Part shown: positions 24,419 through 32,057 of the stretch, one piece after another | How the letters are laid out: each line of letters begins with the position of its first letter | How positions within the stretch are numbered: the first letter of the stretch is position 1 | NCBI GenBank assembly: GCA_017303535.1 | Contig: JAFLCO010000029.1 | Location: 1 to 32,057 of the forward strand | Source of the DNA: Planctomycetota bacterium | GTDB taxonomy: Bacteria; Planctomycetota; Planctomycetia; Pirellulales; PNKZ01 | Reading direction: 5' to 3' | Length of the DNA: 32,057 nucleotides | Position numbers and translations under genes: made by a program | Notes under the pieces: model-generated | The model's database searches: none | Told to the model about the DNA's origin: nothing | The model's input: the letters and a program-made list of their open reading frames with translations, nothing else

Positions 24419-26665
24419 TTAGGCGACGGGGATCAGTCGAATCGGCATGCGGCTGCCGCCTTCCCAAACGCCGTCGGCGCGGCGCGTCAACCGGTACGTC
24501 GGGTCTCCCTCTGCCGAAGCGAAGATCAATTCGCCGCCAGATACGTTCCACATCGTCGTATTGGCGGTCCAGCCAGCCGTGACTTGACCGGAGTCTCCGA
24601 GCGTGATTTTCCAAGCGGAGCGGCCGATGCGCATGAGGTGAAACGTCCTGCCCGCTAAGCGCTCAAAGATTTCTTGGTCGGCGGGAACGCGTTCTCCCAG
24701 TCGACTTTTCGGAGACCATCGTGAGCGCAGCTCCGCCACATCCGCCAAGCATTGTTCCTCGAATAGGAAACCGGGAAGCCGGCGATTTCCCGACAGTCGC
24801 CACTTGTCCCGGCAGCGATGCTGATACAGCGCGTGCCCGGCGAAGTCCTGCTGCACCAGGAAGTGCGGATGTTCCTCAGCCGGGAACGGGGGCATCGCGT
24901 AGGGAATGCCTGCCTTTCGCCAAGCGAAACGAAACGTGTCTTTATCGCCGTAGCAGTAGCGATAGAAGAATTCCGCATGCTTGTTGTACCAATCACATAA
25001 GTTGAGCGCCTTCCACGCGACGGCCTTATCGACCAGGATTTGGCCGCTTTCGACTTCGGATTCATCGCGATACGGCACACCGAAGATCGACCATTGATCG
25101 GAGCCGCGCTGCACCTTGCCGGCGTCGGGCCAAAAGATCGTGCCGTGAGCCAGATATTCGGGTTCCGTGAACAATTCCGTCGGATCGCGCACGGGGACGT
25201 TGTCGGCGTCCAAATACAGAACTTCATGAAAGGAAGAGTGTAGAACGGCCGCCGGTTTCAATCGCCAACCGGACCATCGGGGATCGGCGTCAAGCGATTC
25301 CTCGGGTAGTACGCGAACGACGGCGTTGAAGCTCTTGGCGAGTTCCGCCCAGCCGGGATCGACTTCGCGCGCGTAGCACCATACCTCGACCGGCAGCGTG
25401 CAACCGAGTCGTCGTAGAGTTCGTAGTAACACCCATGCGCAAGTCAGATAGCGAACGCCTCCGGCGCAGGTCACGATTCCCTGGCCGGAGAAACTCCCCG
25501 GATACGGCTTGATGGTCGCGAGGTGCTGCTCCGCTGCTCGCGCGGCCGTCTGCATCGTCAATCGCGGCACTGTACTGTCGAGGCGCGACGGTTGCGGAGC
25601 CGTAGCGTCGGCGTCGTTGCGAGTGTCGTGCACGGAAGGTAAGGCCGTGCGTGGCGGGCAAGTCACGATGAAGTTAAGCAAGCGCTCGGAAAACGTCTGC
25701 CAGGAGAGCGGCGAAGGATCGTGGCGCGGGAACGAGGATTGTAACGCCTCCGCTTTTAGAATCTCCACGAATCCATCCAGGTCGTCGGGGGCGACGACGA
25801 CGTTCGGCAGCGCAAGTACGTGCGCGTGCTGCCGCTTGCGAACGACGACCAGTCGTGTGCCGCTGCCGTATTGATCGGCACAGGTACCGCTGCCGTACGG
25901 CCCCGAGGGGGTCGCCGTCCAACACCACGTTAAATCGCAAGCCTGGAGGCGACGATGGAGTTCTTCCTGGTCAAGAAACCTGAACTCTAGGGCCAGATTT
26001 TGCGGATAGGCATCCGCCAAGGCGCGGAGTCGCCGTTCCTGGTCACGGTAGCCGGGACGATTGTCGTGGGAGTGATGTCGCGTGCCGATGACTTGGACGA
26101 GAACGTTTTCTTGCTCGGCGAACGGCAGGAAACGCCGGGCGACTTCGTCGAATTGCCGCGACGGGCTGATAAAGCCGTTGGTTCCGACGACGCACCGATA
26201 ATGACCCCACTGATAGCGTGCTTTCAGTGCGTGGCGATCTGCCGGCGGCGAGCTTTGCCAGCCCGGATGCGGCAGCACGAGCGTCCGCGCTCCGGCCTCC
26301 GTCATGCCGTCGCACAGCGTAATGAAACCATCGACGCAATTGCCGAAAACGCGGTCCGCGTGCGGGCTATGGGCGAAGAGAAATGCCCGTCCTTGATGCC
26401 TCGTCAGCCGCGCGCGGAGCAAATCCGCGTTAAAGAGCGCGTATTCGTGTTGGATCAACAGATCCGCTTGCAAATCGTCGGGAAAATCGGCGACGGTCGA
26501 GACGTCGACCCCGACGTCCGCCAAGGCCGCGGCGCAGTTGCGAGCAAAATTGCCGACGCCGCATTCTCGATGGATGCTCGGACAAACTTGCACCAACGTG
26601 ATCGCGGCGGCTCGCATCGTCCCGACTTGCGAGCGTTCATTCCGCGGATGAAACGACTGATGCAT
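24419..26665 (-). CDS. Fused two-domain glycosyltransferase (GT-B-like plus GT71/GT8-like)
   Basis: A 748-residue protein with two catalytic-looking parts. Residues about 17-340 resemble a GT4-type GT-B fold (start MRAAAITLVQVCPSIHRECGVGNFARN, then FISPSRQFDEVARRFLPF and GSGTRLVVV near the donor site). After a linker of about 40 residues, residues about 395-635 resemble a GT-A mannosyltransferase of the GT71/GT8 type: GGVRYLTCAWVLLRTLRRLGC, EVLYLDADNVPVRDP with DXD Asp486-Ala-Asp488, and CYGDKDTF. A C-terminal beta-rich part of about 100 residues may be a small lectin-like domain. The start is uncertain: TTG at 26686, ATG at 26665 and ATG at 26617 are in frame, none with a clear Shine-Dalgarno site. 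It heads the glycan block and could add two sugars in succession. Confidence 0.82.
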   Translation of the reverse strand: MHQSFHPRNERSQVGTMRAAAITLVQVCPSIHRECGVGNFARNCAAALADVGVDVSTVADFPDDLQADLLIQHEYALFNADLLRARLTRHQGRAFLFAHSPHADRVFGNCVDGFITLCDGMTEAGARTLVLPHPGWQSSPPADRHALKARYQWGHYRCVVGTNGFISPSRQFDEVARRFLPFAEQENVLVQVIGTRHHSHDNRPGYRDQERRLRALADAYPQNLALEFRFLDQEELHRRLQACDLTWCWTATPSGPYGSGTCADQYGSGTRLVVVRKRQHAHVLALPNVVVAPDDLDGFVEILKAEALQSSFPRHDPSPLSWQTFSERLLNFIVTCPPRTALPSVHDTRNDADATAPQPSRLDSTVPRLTMQTAARAAEQHLATIKPYPGSFSGQGIVTCAGGVRYLTCAWVLLRTLRRLGCTLPVEVWCYAREVDPGWAELAKSFNAVVRVLPEESLDADPRWSGWRLKPAAVLHSSFHEVLYLDADNVPVRDPTELFTEPEYLAHGTIFWPDAGKVQRGSDQWSIFGVPYRDESEVESGQILVDKAVAWKALNLCDWYNKHAEFFYRYCYGDKDTFRFAWRKAGIPYAMPPFPAEEHPHFLVQQDFAGHALYQHRCRDKWRLSGNRRLPGFLFEEQCLADVAELRSRWSPKSRLGERVPADQEIFERLAGRTFHLMRIGRSAWKITLGDSGQVTAGWTANTTMWNVSGGELIFASAEGDPTYRLTRRADGVWEGGSRMPIRLIPVA

Positions 26666-27006
26666 GAACAAGGATGTCGTCGACAAGGGGCGTGACAGTG
26701 AGTCGTCGATGGCGCGGATGAAGGATCATACGTTCGCGCCGCAAGCGAAACAATTCCCGTCGCGCTATCCAACGCATCGCGTTTGAAACAACTCGTCGTC
26801 ACGCCGGCGACGATAGAGACGACATCGTTGCTCGCTTAACGAATCGCATAGTGGTTTTTCATCATGTCCGAATATTCAAAGGCTTTAATGTTTTATTTCT
26901 GCGTCACGAAATTTTCTGCACACGTTTCTTGCGATCCGCGGCGCGCATCGATATCGTGCTCTTGCGTCTTGGGGCAGTTTTACTTTCGGACGTGGAATCG
27001 GCGGGC

Positions 27007-27025
27007 GAATTCCGAAGCGGAATTC
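27007..27025. repeat. 8-base inverted repeat around AAG
   Basis: GAATTCCG and CGGAATTC are exact reverse complements separated by AAG. It lies in the divergent spacer about 215 bases before the RHS start. It may be an operator or chance. Confidence 0.3.
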
Positions 27026-27230
27026 TACTCGGCATGGAAGGTGACCCGATGTCGTCGCTCAAAATGGATTGTCTCGGGCGAACTCTTCGTGACGGTTCGC
27101 CGATCGCTCATCCGTCACGTCTGTACTTTGCCGCACCACGTCTGTGTTGCAATGTCTACTCCGCCATGTCGGTGAATTGTCGGGCGCAAATCGATTCTTG
27201 ATTCTCTGCATCCTTGAACTCACACGCATC

Positions 27231-27236
27231 GAGGAA
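27231..27236 (+). promoter_or_regulatory. Ribosome binding site of the RHS gene
   Basis: GAGGAA with a five-base spacer to the ATG at 27242. It fixes the start of the long open frame. Confidence 0.6.
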
Positions 27237-27241
27237 TAAGC

Positions 27242-30200
27242 ATGGCTCCGTTATTCAACACCTTGAATTCCAGCGGCACCGGTGAGCAGGGAACGACTCC
27301 CCCCACGGATCCCAAGAAGTGCACCTGTCCACCGGGCGACTGCAAGTGCCAGTGCGCAGGAAACGGCCAAACTAGCGGAGGCCCCGTACGGTACGCCAAC
27401 GGTGAAATCCAGATGTCGGTGACGGATGTGAACAGCCCGGGATTTGGCATGGTATGGGGACACCAGCGGACTTATTGCAATCAACTACGTGTCGGCGGGC
27501 AACCAACCAGCGTCGACTACGGCAACGGCTACAACTGGATGTTCCGTCAATCAGCCTATTTGGTGGATCTGAACGGCAACGGTTCTGAAATTCAGGTGGT
27601 GATCTCTCCGCGTTTGTCGTATTGGTTTGAATTGGTCGGTGGCGAATACGTAGCAGCGTTCGGCGCCTTGCAAACGCTCACCCAACTCCCTTCGCAGGGA
27701 AAGTTTCAATTGACCCAACCGGACGGCAATGTTTGGGTCTTTTTCGATTTCGATCAGACGGATAATCCGCCGGGCATGCTTGCTCAAGTGCTTTCGCCCG
27801 GCGGCCAGTCGGTGACGCTAAACTATCCCAACGCATCGAGCCCGGTCGCGGAGATGCAGCGAAGTTATACCGATCCGGAGGGTGTAACGACCGTCGAGTC
27901 GTTCTTGTACGACTACTTGCCGTCGCCGGATGAAAACGCAGGGCGCATCGGCGCCGTGACGCTGCGCCGCAACGTCAATGACTCCGGGTGGGATTACATT
28001 CGGCGAGCCGTTTTCACTTACTACGGCTCCAGTTCGAGCTTCGGAGCCGTCGGCGATCTGCAAACGGCCGTGCATCAAGCGCCGGACGGCGCCGGCGACT
28101 GGACCGAACTGGAAACCTACTACTATCGCTATTACTTGGATTCGGCCGGAGGCACCGGCTTCGCACATGGGCTCAAGTACGTTTTGGAACCGGAGGCCTT
28201 TCGCCGATTGTCGGCCGCCGTCGCCGATCCGCTGGCGGCCACCGATGCCCAAGTTGCTCAGTATGCCGACTATTTCTATCAATACGACGATCAACAGCGC
28301 GTCGTCGCCGAATCCGTAGCCGCCGGGACGCGCAGGTATCAATTCGGCTATACCACCAGCGGCAACGCCGAGGGTTACAACAGTTGGCAGCAAAAGACCG
28401 TCGAGACGCTTCCCGACGGCAATCAAAACATCGTCTTCACCAATCACATCGGCCAGGTGATGCTGGCCGAGCTGCGGAGCGGCTCCGACAGTTGGATCGA
28501 ATATCGTCAGTATGACGAGATTTTGGCGACGGTCGTTTTGCGAGCGCTCCCTTCGGCCGTGCAGGGGTACAACGAGGCGCAGCCGGACCTAGGCGGCCCG
28601 ACGACGATCGTCAAAGCCAACAGCGGCAAGGTTTTCGTCACGGATTACTACATGACGACCACCGCCACGCCGACCACTCCCGGCGGAGCCGCCGGCTACG
28701 AAGCGTCGCAAAAAGTTCAGCGCGGCCGTAACGGTGCGCCGATCCTATTGTCCGAAACGAGCTACTTTCAGCGGAGCAACACGGATGACGATCCCGCTGC
28801 GCCGCCGGTGACCGTGTTCCCCGTCGCTCAAGCAACCGTTTATACCGACGAAGCGGACGGCGGCACGCACCCCGTCACGACCTCGTACGCCTATCTCTGG
28901 CATTTCGCGACCGTGCAAGCGCTCCAACAAGCCAAAACACTACCCGCGATTCCGACCGATCAAAACGGTTCGGGGACGTCGGCCGTCCAGCAAGAACAGT
29001 ACGACCTGTACGGCAACATGGTTTGGGAGCAAGGGCCGCGCGGTTTCATCGACAACTTCACCTACGACGTGCCGACAGGCGGTCGCGTGCAGATGGTCGA
29101 GGACGTGAATCCTGCGCTGCTCGGTCTCCCCTCGGGCTGGTCGCGTCCGTCCACGCTCTTGCCGCCGCTGAATCTGGTCACCGATTACGAAGTCGACGAC
29201 TTGGGGCGCACGACGCAGGCCCTTGGACCACGACATCCCGTAAACGGCGTCGACGTCCGCACGGCCGTTTGGACGGTCTATCGCGACGCCGAACATCAGA
29301 TTTGGACGGCGCAAGGATATGCAACCGGCACGAGCGGCTATCGCCGATTCACGCTCGTGAATCCCGTGTCGCTCAACCGCTTGGATCATTCGGGCCGAGT
29401 CGTCGATGCAATCCAAGCGGAGCGGGCCGTGACCGACGGCCGGCTGTCGCAGGCGGATTGCTTTCCGCAATCCAGTTGGACGCACTGGACGCAAAGAGTT
29501 TACAACGACGCCGATCAACTGATCGCCGAGCGCGCCTACCATACGATTCCCGCGGCCGGCTCCGGTCAAAACGGCGTGAACTACGACGAAACGCAATTCG
29601 GCTACGACGTGATGAATCGCCGCAATCGTACGGCCACGCCCGGCGGCACGATCACGCGTCTTACGTTCGATCCGCGCGGCCTGGAGACCGGTCGGTACGT
29701 GGGGACGGAAGATTGCGGAGCGACCGTCGCCGACCCGACCGGCGGCGGAGCCTTCGGCAACAATCTCGTGCAAGTGACGGGACAAGTCTATGACGGAGGT
29801 ACGGCCGGCGGCGACGGTAATCTGACCGAACAAACGCAATTCGTCGATGCCTCGGGCACGAACGATCGGGTCACGGATTTCGGTTACGACTGGCGCGATC
29901 GCCGCACCAGCGTCGACGGCGAGTTGGAATTCTTTTTGGAATTGACCTACGATAATCTCGATCGAATCGTCCAGGTCGATCAACTCAACGACACCGAGAA
30001 CGGGCAGTTGCTCGGTCGCTCTCAAACCTTTTACGACGATCAAGGCCGCATTTATCAAGCCAAGCGTTATTCGGTGAATCCGAATAACGGGGCGCTGGGC
30101 AATGCGCTGGTCGACAACAACTGGTACGACGAAGCCGGCAACCTCATCAAAAGCCTCCCCGCCGGTTCGCAATTGTTCGTTAAATCAATGTTCGACGGCC

Positions 30201-32057
30201 AGGCTCGCAAGTATGCCGAGTATCGAGGCTACTACACCGGCGGCGGCACGGAGCCATACGCCGACGTCGGCCAAATCACTTCCAGCAATAAGATTTTCGA
30301 GCAATGGATCGCCGCCTTCGACGATGCCGGCAACCGACTGCAGGTCGCTTCCTTTCAGCGGTTCCATAATGCCGCCGGCAACGGGGTACTCAATTTCCCC
30401 TATTCGGGCACGCAACCGTTGTCGCGAGTCAGCTATACGGCCGCGTGGTTCGACGGCATTAGTCGGATCGTTGCCGATGCGGACTACGGCACCAACGGAA
30501 ATGTCGCCTTCACTCGTCCGGCGACGGTTCCGGCGCGGAGTGACGAAATCCTCGTCACCACCTATGGCTACGACGCTGCGGGGATCCGTTTCCAGTTCAT
30601 TGATCCGATGGGTGTCGAGTCGCGGCAGACCTTCAACGCGCTCGGAAAAGTCCTGAGTCGGATCGGCAACTATACCGGCGGCTGCCCCGGTAATGACGCG
30701 GACGTGACTGTGCGCTACGCCTATAATGGAGATGGCAACGTCGTGGGCCTGACGGCCGTGAATCCGACGACCGGCGACCAGACGACGCGCTACGTTTACG
30801 GCACGACGCTTGTCGATTCGACAATTGCGAGCAACGCGCTGCTTGCGGCAGTGGTATATCCCGACTCCGTCGGAGGAGCCGATCAAGTGACGCAGAGTTA
30901 CAACCGACAAGGACAGGTCGTGCGAATGACCGACCAGAACGGTACGGTTCACGAATACCGTTACGACCTGCTCGGTCGCGTGACAGACGACGTCGTCAAC
31001 GTTCTCGGCGCGGGCATCGACGACACCGTACGCCGCTTGGGGCGCAGCTACGACGTTCGCGGCTTGCCGTATCAGTTGACGAGCTACGCCGACACGAACG
31101 GGACGACCGTCGTCAATCAAGTGCAAAACCAGCACAACGGGTTCCGACAACTGGCGACGCAGTACCAGGCGCACGACGGAGCCGTGATCACGGCGAGCAC
31201 GGCCAAGGTCCAATACGGCTACGCCGATGGCTCGGCCAATACCGCCCGACCGACGACGTTCACCTATCCCAACGGCCGCGTCCTGACCTACGACTACGGG
31301 ACGTCCAGTGGTGACGATGATCGGCTTTCGCGGATCGAGAGCCTGGACGACGCCGGGAGCGTCGCGAGGGTCGCCTACACGTATCTCGGGCTGACGAGCT
31401 TCGTGACGAGTTTTTGTCCCGAGCCACAATTGACTTGGACGCTCATCGGCGGCGGCGATCCGGCAAATCCGTATGCGGGCCTGGATCGCTTCGGACGGAT
31501 GATCGACTGTCTTTGGACCAACGCTTCGTCGACCGTTGAGCAATTGCAATACGGCTACAATCGTGACGGCAGTCGCCTATGGCGACGCGAAACGCTCGCC
31601 GCAGGGAATGATGAACTTTATTCGTACGACGGCTTGCAGCGGCTCATCGACATGAGCCGGGGCAATCTGACCGGCGGCGATACCACGATCGACGGCATGC
31701 GCTTCGCCCAGCAATGGCGGCTCGACGCGACCGGCAGCTGGTCGGGCTTCTTGCAAACCGATGCGGCCGACCCAACGCAAAACCTTGACCAACGCCGCGC
31801 GAGCAACCGGGCCAATGAAATCACGGCGCTCACGCGGATCTACGGCGAGAATTGGGCGACGCCGGGCTACGATCGCGCCGGCAACATGACGACGGCTCCT
31901 AAGCCCGCAACGCCGCAATCCGCCTTCACCGCAACGTACGACGCTTGGAATCGCTTGACCTCGCTCTCCGACGGCAGCGCGTACGCGTACGACGCACTGA
32001 ACCGGCGCACCAAGCAGGCGGCAGACGGCGTGACACGGTACAGTTACTATTCCGACG
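27242..32057 (+). CDS. RHS/YD-repeat protein, incomplete at the window end
   Basis: The frame is open from 27242 to the window end, giving 1605 residues with no stop. It has no signal peptide. The N-terminus is Cys-rich (KCTCPPGDCKCQC: Cys27, 29, 34, 36, 38), followed by GGPVRYANGEIQM and VWGHQRTYCN, an opening module seen in planctomycete RHS proteins. YD/RHS repeats then run to the end, for example YDLLGRV, YDWRDRRTSVDG, YDGLQRLIDM, YDRAGNMTTA and YDALNRRTKQAADG. Such repeats build a closed beta shell around a C-terminal cargo, often a toxin released after self-cleavage at an RHS core motif. That part lies outside the window, so toxin, adhesin or envelope role cannot be decided. Export route is unclear. 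Confidence 0.93.
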   Translation, partial: MAPLFNTLNSSGTGEQGTTPPTDPKKCTCPPGDCKCQCAGNGQTSGGPVRYANGEIQMSVTDVNSPGFGMVWGHQRTYCNQLRVGGQPTSVDYGNGYNWMFRQSAYLVDLNGNGSEIQVVISPRLSYWFELVGGEYVAAFGALQTLTQLPSQGKFQLTQPDGNVWVFFDFDQTDNPPGMLAQVLSPGGQSVTLNYPNASSPVAEMQRSYTDPEGVTTVESFLYDYLPSPDENAGRIGAVTLRRNVNDSGWDYIRRAVFTYYGSSSSFGAVGDLQTAVHQAPDGAGDWTELETYYYRYYLDSAGGTGFAHGLKYVLEPEAFRRLSAAVADPLAATDAQVAQYADYFYQYDDQQRVVAESVAAGTRRYQFGYTTSGNAEGYNSWQQKTVETLPDGNQNIVFTNHIGQVMLAELRSGSDSWIEYRQYDEILATVVLRALPSAVQGYNEAQPDLGGPTTIVKANSGKVFVTDYYMTTTATPTTPGGAAGYEASQKVQRGRNGAPILLSETSYFQRSNTDDDPAAPPVTVFPVAQATVYTDEADGGTHPVTTSYAYLWHFATVQALQQAKTLPAIPTDQNGSGTSAVQQEQYDLYGNMVWEQGPRGFIDNFTYDVPTGGRVQMVEDVNPALLGLPSGWSRPSTLLPPLNLVTDYEVDDLGRTTQALGPRHPVNGVDVRTAVWTVYRDAEHQIWTAQGYATGTSGYRRFTLVNPVSLNRLDHSGRVVDAIQAERAVTDGRLSQADCFPQSSWTHWTQRVYNDADQLIAERAYHTIPAAGSGQNGVNYDETQFGYDVMNRRNRTATPGGTITRLTFDPRGLETGRYVGTEDCGATVADPTGGGAFGNNLVQVTGQVYDGGTAGGDGNLTEQTQFVDASGTNDRVTDFGYDWRDRRTSVDGELEFFLELTYDNLDRIVQVDQLNDTENGQLLGRSQTFYDDQGRIYQAKRYSVNPNNGALGNALVDNNWYDEAGNLIKSLPAGSQLFVKSMFDGQARKYAEYRGYYTGGGTEPYADVGQITSSNKIFEQWIAAFDDAGNRLQVASFQRFHNAAGNGVLNFPYSGTQPLSRVSYTAAWFDGISRIVADADYGTNGNVAFTRPATVPARSDEILVTTYGYDAAGIRFQFIDPMGVESRQTFNALGKVLSRIGNYTGGCPGNDADVTVRYAYNGDGNVVGLTAVNPTTGDQTTRYVYGTTLVDSTIASNALLAAVVYPDSVGGADQVTQSYNRQGQVVRMTDQNGTVHEYRYDLLGRVTDDVVNVLGAGIDDTVRRLGRSYDVRGLPYQLTSYADTNGTTVVNQVQNQHNGFRQLATQYQAHDGAVITASTAKVQYGYADGSANTARPTTFTYPNGRVLTYDYGTSSGDDDRLSRIESLDDAGSVARVAYTYLGLTSFVTSFCPEPQLTWTLIGGGDPANPYAGLDRFGRMIDCLWTNASSTVEQLQYGYNRDGSRLWRRETLAAGNDELYSYDGLQRLIDMSRGNLTGGDTTIDGMRFAQQWRLDATGSWSGFLQTDAADPTQNLDQRRASNRANEITALTRIYGENWATPGYDRAGNMTTAPKPATPQSAFTATYDAWNRLTSLSDGSAYAYDALNRRTKQAADGVTRYSYYSD

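Larger units (their letters stand above)
26687..27241. other. Divergent spacer between glycan block and RHS gene
   Basis: About 550 bases with no supported gene. Overlapping open frames of 103 and 116 codons (26851-27201 and 26864-27175, plus strand) exist but compete with each other and show no family features or ribosome site. An AT-rich stretch lies at about 26850-26900 and an inverted repeat at 27007-27025. No convincing promoter pair was seen on either strand. Confidence 0.45.

Noticed and set aside
25850..25910. Short repeated YGSGT coding units in the fused glycosyltransferase
   Set aside because: Two imperfect copies of about 12 bases in coding sequence. Best explained as a small local duplication in a loop, without further structure.
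26851..27201. Overlapping plus-strand frames of 116 and 103 codons before the RHS gene
   Set aside because: Neither has a ribosome site or recognisable features, and they overlap in different frames, so at most one could be real.
28940..31549. Two long open frames on the minus strand opposite the RHS gene (410 and 454 codons)
   Set aside because: They are antisense to a strong repeat protein whose biased codons keep the opposite strand free of stops. They show no domains, ribosome sites or signal sequences.

Overview
The window looks like a piece of a Planctomycetota chromosome, probably from a Pirellulales-like organism. This is inferred from gene content. It carries small secreted Cys/His-rich proteins ending in an RPPSLR-type tail, a lipoprotein with a CPTPWDYCCE core, a planctomycete-style RHS protein with no signal peptide, frequent GTG/TTG starts, and weak or absent Shine-Dalgarno sites beside several genes. 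No RNA gene, CRISPR array or insertion sequence could be supported. Left part (1-13144, all genes on the minus strand). After the first 22 codons of a gene running off the left edge, there are two gene blocks. Block A (6756 down to 397) encodes a Cys-rich secreted protein, an HlyD/CzcB-type adaptor with His-rich ends, a CzcA/CusA-type RND pump, a small secreted protein whose start overlaps the pump's stop (ATGA), and a His-rich lipoprotein. Block B (13144 down to 7034) encodes another Cys-rich secreted protein, a secreted HMA (metal-binding) domain, an FtsX-type ABC permease, a Cys-rich lipoprotein, a MacA/DevB-like adaptor, a LolD-type ATPase and a second FtsX-type permease. Middle part (13508-21012, plus strand). 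A divergent block starts with a third Cys-rich secreted protein. It continues with a tandem thioredoxin-fold-like secreted protein, a cysteine-bearing FtsX-type permease, a LolD-type ATPase, a TolC-family outer-membrane protein, a second secreted HMA-like protein and a Zn/Cd/Pb-type P1B ATPase. Together, 397-21012 reads as a metal-detoxification island. The P-type ATPase would move ions from the cytoplasm to the periplasm. The RND pump and two ABC machines would then clear the periplasm, with one TolC-type channel available, while the small Cys/His proteins buffer or hand over metal. Two of the Cys-rich paralogues, one on each strand, share an 11-base promoter element (ACCGATATAAG) at nearly the same distance from a GTG start. 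This is the strongest hint of common regulation and of an undescribed protein family. Right part (21013-32057). A minus-strand block (26665 down to 21596) encodes a fused GT-B/GT-A glycosyltransferase, a sulfotransferase-like protein, an unrecognised protein and a GT32-like sugar transferase, suggesting synthesis of a sulfated surface glycan. Divergent from it, a giant RHS/YD-repeat protein starts at 27242 and is still open at the window end.
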